A program made the position numbers and the translations under genes. From Thiomonas bhubaneswarensis (GTDB lineage Bacteria; Pseudomonadota; Gammaproteobacteria; Burkholderiales; Burkholderiaceae_C): a stretch of 64,000 nucleotides of DNA. Of the stretch, positions 1 through 8,756 are shown one piece after another (the first letter of the stretch is position 1; every line of letters starts with the position of its first letter). The stretch is taken from NCBI RefSeq assembly GCF_001418255.1, contig NZ_LIPV01000004.1, forward strand, positions 229,170-293,169, read 5' to 3'. The notes under the pieces are model-generated. The model saw only the letters and a list, made by a program, of their open reading frames with translations. It made no database searches and was not told the origin of the DNA.

Positions 1-1
1 G

Positions 2-1522
2 GCTGCGGCGCCGAGCGCCGAAGCCGCCGACCGGGGCGGCGACCTTCAAAGGCTGATCGAACAATGGGAGCGCTCGCAGCAGGGGCTGTCGCAATTGCAA
101 AAGCGCCAGCAGCTCGTCCGGCTCGACAGCCTGCCGTCAACCGATGCGCGCGGGGCCGAACTCGCACAGTTGCTCGACCGCTGGAGCGCGCTGCCCGCAC
201 GCAGCGCCAGTCAGTCTGCATCGTTGCAGGCCGCGTCGAGCGAGGCGCAAGCCGGAAGCGACGGCGACGAGTGGCGCGCCCTGCTGCGGCAGGCGCTCAA
301 GCACGGCGTGCAACCCTTTTGCGGTACCGGAGGCGCGCAGCGGCAACTGCGGGCGCTGATCGACGCGGTGGACGAACCTGCCGCCCAGCCCTCCGAACTG
401 GGCGCGCAGGCGCGCGAGGTCTGGCTGGCCATCGACCGCGAGCAGAGCAGCGAAGACGCGGTGCGAGACGGGCTGATCGACCTGGTCAAGCTGCTGCTCG
501 GGCACCTGGGCGACTTCGTGCCCCAGGCCTGGGTGGGGGCGCAGGCCACGGCCATCAGCGAGCAATTGCAGCACCCGCTCGAGCCCCAGCGCATCGAACA
601 GGCGCAGAACGCGGTGCGCGACCTACTGGTGCGCCACAGCGTGCTGCGCAAGAGCGAGGACGACGCGCACAGCACCGCCAAGGCGCTGATCGACCTGCTG
701 GTGCGCAAGCTGGGCGACTATGCCGCAGAAGGCGGCGAATACAACCAGCGCATGGAAGAGCGGCTAAACCGGCTGCAGGGCAGTCGCGAGTGGGACGAAA
801 TCCGCGAACTGGTGCAGGACGTGCTCGACGACAGCCGCAGCATGCAAAAGCGCAGCGGCGAGCTGGGTGTGCATCTGGCCGAGGCGCAACGCCAGGCCCA
901 GGCGGCGCAGGAGCGCATTCGCTCGCTGGAAGGCGAGCTGGAGCAGGCCAGCCAGCAGTTGCAGGAAGATCCGCTCACCGGTGCGCTCAACCGCCGCGGC
1001 CTCGATGCCGAGTTCGGCCGCATGCAGGCGCGCGCCGTCCACCAGCGCTCGCCGCTGACCCTGGTGCTGCTCGATCTCGATCATTTCAAGGAGGTCAACG
1101 ACACCCACGGCCACGATACTGGCGACGAGGTGCTCAAGGCCCTGGTCGCTCTGGCGCGTCGTCTGGTCAGACCGAGCGACCGCATCGCCCGCATGGGCGG
1201 TGAGGAGTTCATGCTCATGCTGCCCGACACGCCGGTGCAGCAGTCGCTGGTGGTGGTGCAGCGCCTGCTGGACGCATTCAGCGGCCAGACCCTGGTGCAG
1301 GATGCCGCTGGCCGCCGCATTCCGCTGAGCTTCAGCGCGGGTGTCGGCGAGTTGTGCCGGGACGAAGATTTCGCTGCGGTCTATCAGCGGGTCGATGCGG
1401 CCTTGTTGCAGGCCAAGCAGGCGGGGCGCAAACGGGTGGAATTTGCCGTGCCCTGCGATGGCGCCAAAGCCGGGGGCAGTCTGCCCAAGGGCGCTTTGCG
1501 CTATTTCACACTGCGCGGCTGA
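2..1522 (+). CDS. GGDEF diguanylate cyclase, 5' end outside window
   Basis: The frame is open to the left edge, so the true start lies upstream; about 506 residues are visible. The first two thirds are helical and unrecognised, with a coiled-coil-like stretch rich in Glu, Gln and Arg just before the catalytic domain. The C-terminal GGDEF domain starts at DPLTGALNRRG and carries the active-site motif GGEEF. An RPSD sequence five residues before it fits the RxxD inhibitory site for c-di-GMP product feedback. The protein should condense two GTP to c-di-GMP. No membrane segment is seen, so it is likely cytoplasmic. It converges with the giant GGDEF-EAL gene, separated by a G/C palindromic repeat. 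Confidence 0.9.
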   Translation, partial: AAAPSAEAADRGGDLQRLIEQWERSQQGLSQLQKRQQLVRLDSLPSTDARGAELAQLLDRWSALPARSASQSASLQAASSEAQAGSDGDEWRALLRQALKHGVQPFCGTGGAQRQLRALIDAVDEPAAQPSELGAQAREVWLAIDREQSSEDAVRDGLIDLVKLLLGHLGDFVPQAWVGAQATAISEQLQHPLEPQRIEQAQNAVRDLLVRHSVLRKSEDDAHSTAKALIDLLVRKLGDYAAEGGEYNQRMEERLNRLQGSREWDEIRELVQDVLDDSRSMQKRSGELGVHLAEAQRQAQAAQERIRSLEGELEQASQQLQEDPLTGALNRRGLDAEFGRMQARAVHQRSPLTLVLLDLDHFKEVNDTHGHDTGDEVLKALVALARRLVRPSDRIARMGGEEFMLMLPDTPVQQSLVVVQRLLDAFSGQTLVQDAAGRRIPLSFSAGVGELCRDEDFAAVYQRVDAALLQAKQAGRKRVEFAVPCDGAKAGGSLPKGALRYFTLRG

Positions 1523-1540
1523 GGGAGAGGGCAGGGAAGC

Positions 1541-1587
1541 GCCCCACCCCATCCCTCCCCACACGCGGGGGAGGTTGGGAGGGGGCG
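1541..1587. repeat. G/C-rich imperfect palindrome between convergent genes
   Basis: A C-rich half (CCCCACCCCATCCCTCCCC) is followed by acac and a G-rich half (GGGGGAGGTTGGGAGGGGG). The halves can pair imperfectly with some G-T pairs. It lies exactly between two convergent stop codons and may act as a bidirectional terminator. A close relative of the G-rich half occurs inside the receptor gene near 10,235-10,280, so this looks like a dispersed repeat family. Confidence 0.6.
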
Positions 1588-1596
1588 GTTGCCGCA

Positions 1597-4500
1597 TCAA
1601 TCAGGCGATGGGCCGGCCGCGGCCCGAGAGCGCTCCGTATGGGCGCGAACCCAGTGGCGCGCGCGCAGGCCCAGGTCGGTCTTGGGTTCGACGGTCTGCG
1701 TAGCCCACTGAAAACCGCGCAGCCAGCCGGACACTGCGGCGGCCGGCATCGGCTTGGCCAGCGCATAGCCTTGCCCGGTGTCGGCGCCGAGCACCGCGGC
1801 GACTTCCACCAGCGCAGGGGTTTCCAGACCTTCGACCACGACTTTCAGGCCCAGCGCCTGCGTCATGCGCACCAGTGCGCCGATGAAGCCGATCATGCCC
1901 TCGCCATCTATTTGCTGCTCGGAAGGAATCTGCCGTACCAGGCCCTGATCGATCTTGACCGTGTCGAACGGCAGGGTGCGCAGCCGCAGCAGGCTGCTGT
2001 AACCGCTGCCCAGATCGTCCATCACCAGCCGCACGCCGGTCTCGGCCAGACTGCGCACGGCGCGGTCGCGCTCGGTGTCGTTCTGGAAATCGGTGTCCTC
2101 CAGAATTTCGACGCTCAGGCGTTCTGGCGCGATGCGATGCTCGCGCAGGGCGTCGGCCACCCAGCGGGCGCATTCGGGCATGAGCAGCACTTCCAGCGGC
2201 AGGTTGACCGAAAGATCGAGGTACAGATCGGTCTCGTCCCACCGCGACAATTGCTCCAGCGCCTGTTCGAGCCCGAGGGTGAACAGCCGCGTCAGCTCGG
2301 CCGCGCCGAACGAGGGCAGGAACTGGCCGGGCCCGATCAGGCCTCCATCTTCGAGCCGCAACCGCGCCAGCGCCTCCACCGCGGTCGGCCTGCCGCTGCG
2401 CAGGTCGACCAGCGGCTGGTAATGCATCTCCAGACCGCCGCTGAACAGGCGGTGGCGCCAGGCGCGGCGGTCTCGAACCGGCAGCAGCGCGGTTTCCCGC
2501 CGCGTCATCAGGCCGTAGAGCCCGCGCTCGAACAATTGCTCCAGGCCGCGCATGAAACTGAGCATGTGGCGGGTGTTGAACATGCCGGGGTAGCGGCCGT
2601 ACAGCCCCATGACGGCGAGCATGCGGCCGCGGCTGTCCTTCACCGGCACGGCGGCCGAACTGCGGATGCCCACGCTGTGCGCAGACGCGCGCCAGGGCGC
2701 CATGCGGGCGTCGGTGACGTAGCTGGCATTGGTTTCGATCTGCTCGCTGCGCCAGCAGCGCGGGTGGGGCGTCTGGCCGAACTCGCTCGCAGGGTCGATG
2801 GCGAGATTGGCCCGGTCAATTTTCTCCAGCGCGTGCCAGTAGTCGTCGAACGCTCCCGCAGTGAACTCCGGCACGAACTCACCTTGCGCGTTGGGCTTGT
2901 AGATGACGGTGGCGGCCATTCCGGGCAGTTCGGCCACCGCATCGAGCAGGGTGCGCGCCAGATCGGCCCATTGGGTGAGGTCGGGCTGCATCTGCTCCAG
3001 GCCGTACAGCATCTCCTGGTACTGCTCGCGCAGGGCTTGGCCGCCTTCACTCTGCCCGTGCAGTTCGGTCTGCAATCTTGCGGTGATGGCTTGGGTGAGC
3101 AGGGTGCGGTCGGGGTCGCGCAGCGGCGCATCGACCAGCAGCTCCTGCAGACTCTGCAGATAGCTGCCCATGCCCTTGACCAGAGCGCCGGTGCTCACGC
3201 CCACCAGGGCGTGAACGCTGCCGGTGTGGCGCGCGTCGTCGAGATGCGTCTCGGCCGATAGTTCCGGCTGCAGAATCAGCTGGAACTGATGGATGAGGCG
3301 GCTTTGCAGTTGCTTGCGCTCGTCGGCGGAGAGCGCGGCCAGCACCGCCGCCGACTCCGGGTCTTGCTCGAGGGCGGCGTAGAAGTGCTCGACAAAGGTC
3401 TGGGCGTTTTGCTCCAGCGGCTCGACCACCAGCCCAAGCAGGCGCGCGGCCACCGCACCGTACGGGTCGACCTTGGTCGGCGCGGCGTCGGGCCGGGCGG
3501 CCACTTGTTCCATGCCATCGCCCCAGGGCTGCCACCAGGCGGCGCGGTCGCGCTTGTGCGCCTTGCTGGCATAGAGCGCGGCGTCGGCATGGCGCAGCAG
3601 TACCTCGGGCTGCACGTCGTCGAGAGGGTAGAGGGTCACGCCCAGGCTCATGCCGACCTTGGCCATCACCCCATCGCCCAGATCGAAGGGGGTTTCAACC
3701 GCGCTGTGGATGCGGTCGAGCACGATGGGCAGGTCTTCGGCCCGCGCCACGCCTTCGAGCACGAGCACGAACTCGTCACCGCCTAGGCGGGCCACCAGAT
3801 CGGTTTCTCGCACCGCGGCGCTGAGGCGCTCGCCCAGTTGGCGCAGGAGTTGGTCGCCGGCGGCATGGCCATGGGTGTCGTTGACCGGCTTGAAATCGTC
3901 GAGATCCATCACGCCCACGGCCAGCAGCGTTTTGTGGCGCCTTGCGCGCGCCATGGCCAGGGGCAAATGGCTTTCCAGCGCGAGGCGGTTGGGCAGGCCG
4001 GTGAGGGCGTCGTGGCGGGCCAGATGCCGCTGCTGCGCCTGCTCGGCTTCCAGATCGGTCTTGAGGTCGATTTCGCCCAGCGCCTGCTCGATCAGGCTGG
4101 CCACCCGGCGCAGCAGGGCGTGCAGGACATCGTCGAGATCGGCGCTATTGAGCATCACCAAGGTCAGCACCGCCCAGCGGCTGCCGTTGCGCCGCAGCGG
4201 CAGGGCCAGGGCGAGCGGCTGCCATCCGGGCAGCGAAAAATCGGCCCAGGGCTGCAGCAGAGGGGAGGCCGAGTCGTCTTCCTGTTGTTCCTGCCCGGTC
4301 TGCCAGGCGCGCGCCAGGGCGTGGCCCGCATCGGCCCGCACCGACAAAGGCGGCTGGGCCGAGAGCGTATCCAGCCCGTTGCCACCGACGGCGAGCGGCT
4401 TGACCTTCTCCTGCGCATCGGGCTGACCGACCCAGACGGCTGCGAACAGGCCGGTTTCCAGCAGCCGGGTGCAGGTGTTTTCCAGCACCTCCTGGTCGTT

Positions 4501-6120
4501 GCGGGCGCTGATGAGAATGTCGATCTGCGCCAGCACCGAGCGGATCAGCTCCTGATGCCGTTCAAGGCCTTCGCGCTCTTTGCGCTCGGCGGCGGCGAGA
4601 TCCAGACGATCCAGACCATGGCCCATACTGCGCGCGAGTTCTTCGAGCAGGCCGCGCTGATCGCGGGTGATGCGGCCCTGGCTGTCGCGGTAAATGCTCA
4701 GCACCGCGTCGATGCGACTTCCGCGCAGCACCGGCAGCGCCGCCATGGTGCGCAGCCCGAATTGGCGCATGCGGTCGGCCCAGGGCACGATCAGATCAAG
4801 GTGTTTGCCACCCTGGACGAACACCGCCTCGGCGCTTCGCCAGACCACGCCGAAGGGGCCCTGGCCGCCGATTTCGTCTGCGTTGCTGGAGAGGCTGAGT
4901 CCGTCGAGATAGCCGGTCTTGCCCGCCGCGGCCAGAATCTGCGCCTTGCCATCGGCGCCTGGACGGCCGATCCAGGCCAGTTCCATGCCGCCGGCGCTGA
5001 TGGCGATGTCGCAGATGCTCTGAAACAGCGCGATCTCGTCGGTGGCCTCGGCCACGGCCTTGCTGGTCTGCGCCAGCGCGGCGTTGATCTGGGCGAGGCG
5101 ATGCTGGCGCTCCATGCTGCGGCTGATGAGCGCGCCGCCCACGATCTGCAACAGCAGCAGCAGCCCCCAGCCGACCAGCGTAGACCAATACTGCCGCCAC
5201 CACAGCGTCGTCAGTGCCTGGGTGGGCAGGCTGGTGAAGGCCACGATGGGGTGCCCGCTGAGCCTTTGCCAGGCGCCGAAGGTGCTTTGGCCGCCGACCG
5301 ACTGCACCGCGCCGCTGAACACGCCCCCGGACTGATCGGGTTTGGCCGCGATCTCGCGCGCGAGCACGCCGCGCGCCGGTGCGCGGGCCAGGTCGGCGCG
5401 GGTGTGCGGCAGCGGGGCCGGCAGGCGCGCGAGCAGGTACCCGTCCGAGCGCAGCAGGCCAATGGCGATCTTCCAGCGTCCCGCACCGTCGAGGCTTTGC
5501 TGCTGGTGGTGCACCGATTTGAGCACTTGCTGCAGGCCGATGTTGAACACCATCACCACCGGGTGCTGTGGGTCTTCCGTGGTCAGAGCGCAATACACCG
5601 GCGAGAGGGTCTGGTCAGGGTGGAGCGCATCGGTTAAAGGCCGCCCGACCTGGATCTGCCCCGGCTCGCTCAGGGCCTTCACAAACCCCGGGCGCTTGGC
5701 GATCGATGTGGATGCCAAGGGCTCGATGAGGCGCTGACCTTCGACGTTGAGCACTGTGCCCTGGGCGTTGAGCAGGGTGATGCCCTGGATGAACGGCACC
5801 ATCTTGTCGAGGTCGCGCAGCCAGGGACCGGCAGCGGCCAGAAGTTCAGGCTTGCGTAGCAGTTGCTGCTGGGCAAGCAGACAGGTCGACTGGAGTTGGT
5901 CGAAACGCTGGTTGAGCGCGTCACTCCAAAAGGCCACTTCACTCTGCAGAATGCGCGAGACGCCGGTGGCATTGCGCTGCCAGCCGTTCCACAAAATCGA
6001 GGCGACCGCTGCGGCCAGCAGAATATTGCCCAGCAGAACCACAATGAGGATGCGGCGGCGGTCGGTTTGGAAGTGGGCTTTGTGAGGCATGCGCGAAGGA
6101 ATCTCAAGTTCGCGTTGCAT
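1597..6120 (-). CDS. Giant membrane GAF-GAF-GGDEF-globin-GAF-EAL c-di-GMP protein
   Basis: This 1507-aa protein has a membrane segment near residues 24-46, a periplasmic sensor region, and a second membrane segment near 312-332. Two GAF-like domains follow (about 370-500 and 540-690), then a GGDEF domain (about 700-870) with intact GGDEF and an RETD inhibitory site. Next come a globin-coupled-sensor-like domain (about 885-1050) with the motif GSVHALVG around the presumed haem-ligating His, another GAF-like region, and an EAL domain (about 1230-1490). The EAL part keeps EALARL, SVN, EILED, DDLGSGYSSL, VKIDQG, VEGLE and GQGY, so both synthesis and hydrolysis of c-di-GMP look possible. Its last 620 residues are homologous to the separate protein at 16,103. 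It is the last gene of the chemotaxis gene run, 87 bases after the preceding receptor. Confidence 0.9.
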   Translation of the reverse strand: MQRELEIPSRMPHKAHFQTDRRRILIVVLLGNILLAAAVASILWNGWQRNATGVSRILQSEVAFWSDALNQRFDQLQSTCLLAQQQLLRKPELLAAAGPWLRDLDKMVPFIQGITLLNAQGTVLNVEGQRLIEPLASTSIAKRPGFVKALSEPGQIQVGRPLTDALHPDQTLSPVYCALTTEDPQHPVVMVFNIGLQQVLKSVHHQQQSLDGAGRWKIAIGLLRSDGYLLARLPAPLPHTRADLARAPARGVLAREIAAKPDQSGGVFSGAVQSVGGQSTFGAWQRLSGHPIVAFTSLPTQALTTLWWRQYWSTLVGWGLLLLLQIVGGALISRSMERQHRLAQINAALAQTSKAVAEATDEIALFQSICDIAISAGGMELAWIGRPGADGKAQILAAAGKTGYLDGLSLSSNADEIGGQGPFGVVWRSAEAVFVQGGKHLDLIVPWADRMRQFGLRTMAALPVLRGSRIDAVLSIYRDSQGRITRDQRGLLEELARSMGHGLDRLDLAAAERKEREGLERHQELIRSVLAQIDILISARNDQEVLENTCTRLLETGLFAAVWVGQPDAQEKVKPLAVGGNGLDTLSAQPPLSVRADAGHALARAWQTGQEQQEDDSASPLLQPWADFSLPGWQPLALALPLRRNGSRWAVLTLVMLNSADLDDVLHALLRRVASLIEQALGEIDLKTDLEAEQAQQRHLARHDALTGLPNRLALESHLPLAMARARRHKTLLAVGVMDLDDFKPVNDTHGHAAGDQLLRQLGERLSAAVRETDLVARLGGDEFVLVLEGVARAEDLPIVLDRIHSAVETPFDLGDGVMAKVGMSLGVTLYPLDDVQPEVLLRHADAALYASKAHKRDRAAWWQPWGDGMEQVAARPDAAPTKVDPYGAVAARLLGLVVEPLEQNAQTFVEHFYAALEQDPESAAVLAALSADERKQLQSRLIHQFQLILQPELSAETHLDDARHTGSVHALVGVSTGALVKGMGSYLQSLQELLVDAPLRDPDRTLLTQAITARLQTELHGQSEGGQALREQYQEMLYGLEQMQPDLTQWADLARTLLDAVAELPGMAATVIYKPNAQGEFVPEFTAGAFDDYWHALEKIDRANLAIDPASEFGQTPHPRCWRSEQIETNASYVTDARMAPWRASAHSVGIRSSAAVPVKDSRGRMLAVMGLYGRYPGMFNTRHMLSFMRGLEQLFERGLYGLMTRRETALLPVRDRRAWRHRLFSGGLEMHYQPLVDLRSGRPTAVEALARLRLEDGGLIGPGQFLPSFGAAELTRLFTLGLEQALEQLSRWDETDLYLDLSVNLPLEVLLMPECARWVADALREHRIAPERLSVEILEDTDFQNDTERDRAVRSLAETGVRLVMDDLGSGYSSLLRLRTLPFDTVKIDQGLVRQIPSEQQIDGEGMIGFIGALVRMTQALGLKVVVEGLETPALVEVAAVLGADTGQGYALAKPMPAAAVSGWLRGFQWATQTVEPKTDLGLRARHWVRAHTERSRAAAGPSPD

Positions 6121-6207
6121 TACAACAGCATGCGAGCTGAATCGAAGAAAAGCGCTGACGACTTATCGCAGTATCAGGCAAAAAACTGACGGTTGCCGGG
6201 TTGTGGT

Positions 6208-7746
6208 TCAGATAAAAGCCAGCCGCACAGCGCCCCAGTGACGGTCGCTCACCCGGATCGGGCGCGACAACTCCTGCATGATCTCGCCGGTGTCTCGCGC
6301 GTAGACCTGCAGCAGGTAAGGGTTGGCGTTGCGCGCGGCGGCGAGGCCGACTGGGTCGTCGAACAGCCGCATCGAGCGGTTGCCGATCAGGTCGGTGGCG
6401 TAATCGCCGGTCAATGGCCGGTCGAACACGCTGTTGTGCGCCGCGGCATAGCCGTTGCGATCGACCAACAGCACAAAGCGGTATTGTTCGCTGCGCCCCA
6501 GCCAGGCGTCTTCGATGGGCTGGATGCGGCTTTTGATGAACTCGGTGAATCGGGTGCGGAACTTCGGCGGCCGGGTGCCGGGCACCGGTTCGTAATGCTC
6601 GTCGAACAGCGCCTGCTCGGTGAGCGCGCCGCTGGCCAGCGCCTGCTCCAGCGCCGCCTCGATCTCTTTGCAGGCGGCATCGAGATCGCGCATGACCTGG
6701 CTGGTCTTGGAGGCCGTGACGAACTGCGTGGCAGCCTCGAACAGCGTCTGGCTGGCGTTGAGCGACTGCTGCACCTCGTCGGCAATGCGCTCGCTGGTGG
6801 CAATGGTCTGGCGGGCGCTGGCCTGCACCGTGCTGGAAAGCGCGGCGAACTCGCCACTGATGGCGCGCACCGCGTCCACCTCCTCGCCGAGCTGGGTATA
6901 GACCTTGTTCACTCCGCCGTTCATGGCCTCGATGCTGCGGGCGATGTCCTGAAAATTGTTGGACATGGCCGTGGCCAGCGCCTGGCCGCTTTCCATCTGG
7001 GTGGCGAACTGGGCGGTCGATTGGGTCACGATCTGCAGGCTGCGGCTGACTTCGGCGGCAAAAGTGGCGATGCTCTCGACCGACTTCTGCGTGCTCATGG
7101 CCAGCTTGCGGATTTCGTCGGCCACCACGGCAAAGCCGCGCCCGGCCTCGCCGACGCGGGCGGCCTCGATATTGGCGTTGAGCGCGAGCAGACTGGTTTT
7201 CTGCGCGATGTCCTTGATGACCTGCGTCACCGCGGTGACCTGCGCGAACCGCGCGCCCAGGGTCTGGATTTCGGCCTGGTTGCTGCTGGTGGTCTGGGCA
7301 AGCTGCTCGAACACGCCCTTGGCCTCGTGCGCCTCGCGCGCGCCACGGGTGCTCAGCAGGTTGATGCTCTGCGAGTCGGCGCGTAGGGCTTCGGTCTGTC
7401 CCTGCACCGAGACGATGCCGCGGATGAAGCGCTCAAGACTCTCACCCATGGCGGCGATGCGCTCGGTCTGGGCCTGGGCGCTTTTCTGCGCGTCCTGCGT
7501 GGCGGTGCGGGCCTCGAAGCTGATGCGCGCAATGCCGTAGGCCACGCCAGTGGCGTTGTGCGTGGTGGTGTCCACCAGATGCGTGACCACGGACAGGAAC
7601 TCGTCCAGCGCGTGGCCGCAGCCCTCGGGCGCGGCCTGGGTCAGGTCGATGGGTCGCTGTGTGAGCAGGTGTTCAAGGAAGGCCGCGGGGTTGGAGACCG
7701 ACGACGCGGCGTCGGCCTCGGTGGCGGTGACGGGGGCCGTGTCCAT
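6208..7746 (-). CDS. Soluble methyl-accepting chemotaxis protein with C-terminal Cache-like domain
   Basis: The 512-aa protein has no membrane segment. The signalling hairpin tip is clear: [20 protein letters not shown] followed by [13 protein letters not shown], near residues 210-245. The order is unusual, because the sensory part follows the signalling helices. The last ~130 residues ([16 protein letters not shown], then [19 protein letters not shown]) resemble a Cache/PAS-like ligand pocket. It should signal to CheA from the cytoplasm, probably through CheV, whose stop codon is only 3 bases upstream of this start. The ligand is unknown. Confidence 0.88.
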   Translation of the reverse strand: MDTAPVTATEADAASSVSNPAAFLEHLLTQRPIDLTQAAPEGCGHALDEFLSVVTHLVDTTTHNATGVAYGIARISFEARTATQDAQKSAQAQTERIAAMGESLERFIRGIVSVQGQTEALRADSQSINLLSTRGAREAHEAKGVFEQLAQTTSSNQAEIQTLGARFAQVTAVTQVIKDIAQKTSLLALNANIEAARVGEAGRGFAVVADEIRKLAMSTQKSVESIATFAAEVSRSLQIVTQSTAQFATQMESGQALATAMSNNFQDIARSIEAMNGGVNKVYTQLGEEVDAVRAISGEFAALSSTVQASARQTIATSERIADEVQQSLNASQTLFEAATQFVTASKTSQVMRDLDAACKEIEAALEQALASGALTEQALFDEHYEPVPGTRPPKFRTRFTEFIKSRIQPIEDAWLGRSEQYRFVLLVDRNGYAAAHNSVFDRPLTGDYATDLIGNRSMRLFDDPVGLAAARNANPYLLQVYARDTGEIMQELSRPIRVSDRHWGAVRLAFI

Positions 7747-7749
7747 GGC

Positions 7750-8715
7750 TCAGGCGTGTGCTGCGAGCACGCGACGGATGGTCTGAGCCAGTTCGTCGGC
7801 GACGAACTTGGCCACATAGGCGTCGGCGCCGACGCTGCGGGCATGGTCTTCGTTGGCCGAGCCCGACAGCGAGGAATGAATGACCACCGGAATGTTCTTG
7901 AAGCGATCGTCCTGCTTGATCTTGCGGGTGAGGGTGAAGCCGTCCATCTCGGGCATTTCCAGGTCGGTGAGCACGAGCTGCACCTTGTCTTCCACCCGTT
8001 TGCCCTCGGCCTGCGCCTCGGCGGCGAGGGCCTGCAGACGATCCCAGGCCTCCTTGCCGGTCTTGGTGCTGACGAAGGGCGCTTGCAGCGCCTGCAAGGC
8101 CTTCTCGATCTGGCTGCGGGCGACGAAGGAATCGTCTGCGGTGAGCACGATGGCGCCGGGCTTGAGCCCCAGAGCCGGGCCCATGTGATGCGTGTCCTTG
8201 ACTTCGTGCACACGCGAGGGCAGCACGTCGCGCAGCACCTTCTCGACGTCGAGCACCAGCGCCAGGCGCGTCGCCTGATCATCTTCCAGCCGGGCGATGC
8301 TGGTCACCATGCCGCCCACGGCGTTGGCCTCGGCCGAGAGCACCTTGCTCCATTCCAGGCGCACGATTTCTTCGACTTCCTCCACCGCGAAGCCCTGCAC
8401 CGAGCGCTCGTACTCGGTGACCACCAGAATGTTCAGCCCCGTCTTGGGGGTGCAGCCCACGACGCCAGGCAGGTCGATGACGGGAATGATCTGCCCACGG
8501 ATGTTCGCCACACCCAGCACATGCTTGGGCGCGCCCGGCATCACGGTGACCTGTGGCATCACCAGCGCCTCGCGCACCTTGAAGACGTTGATGCCGAACA
8601 GCTCGCGCCGGTTGGACTGGTTTTCCTCGCCCAGGCGGAACAGCAGGAGTTCGAATTTGTTGGTGCCGGCGAGATTCGAGCGCTCGTCGACTTCTTGCAA
8701 AACGGAGGAGTTCAT
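7750..8715 (-). CDS. cheV: CheV coupling protein (CheW domain plus receiver)
   Basis: The 321-aa protein has an N-terminal CheW-like domain (VFKVREALVMPQVTVMPGAP, GVANIRGQIIPVIDLPG) and a C-terminal receiver domain (LTADDSFVAR, VLTDLEMPEMDGF, VVIHSSLS, YVAKF). The acidic pocket, phospho-acceptor Asp in LTDLEM and conserved Lys are present. CheV links receptors to CheA and may act as an adaptation sink by accepting phosphate. The frame is open far upstream, but ATG at 8715 gives the normal MNSSVLQEVDERS start; an AGGA lies about ten bases before it. No stand-alone canonical cheW is in this operon, so CheV may be the main coupler for these receptors. Confidence 0.93.
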   Translation of the reverse strand: MNSSVLQEVDERSNLAGTNKFELLLFRLGEENQSNRRELFGINVFKVREALVMPQVTVMPGAPKHVLGVANIRGQIIPVIDLPGVVGCTPKTGLNILVVTEYERSVQGFAVEEVEEIVRLEWSKVLSAEANAVGGMVTSIARLEDDQATRLALVLDVEKVLRDVLPSRVHEVKDTHHMGPALGLKPGAIVLTADDSFVARSQIEKALQALQAPFVSTKTGKEAWDRLQALAAEAQAEGKRVEDKVQLVLTDLEMPEMDGFTLTRKIKQDDRFKNIPVVIHSSLSGSANEDHARSVGADAYVAKFVADELAQTIRRVLAAHA

Positions 8716-8756
8716 GGTGTGGGTCCTGTGGGCTTGTTGGGGCAATCTGGGGTCGG

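Noticed and set aside
1354..5637. Long open frames antisense to the giant GGDEF-globin-EAL gene
   Set aside because: High GC content makes long antisense frames common. They have no domain motifs, and the opposite frame encodes clear GGDEF and EAL signatures.
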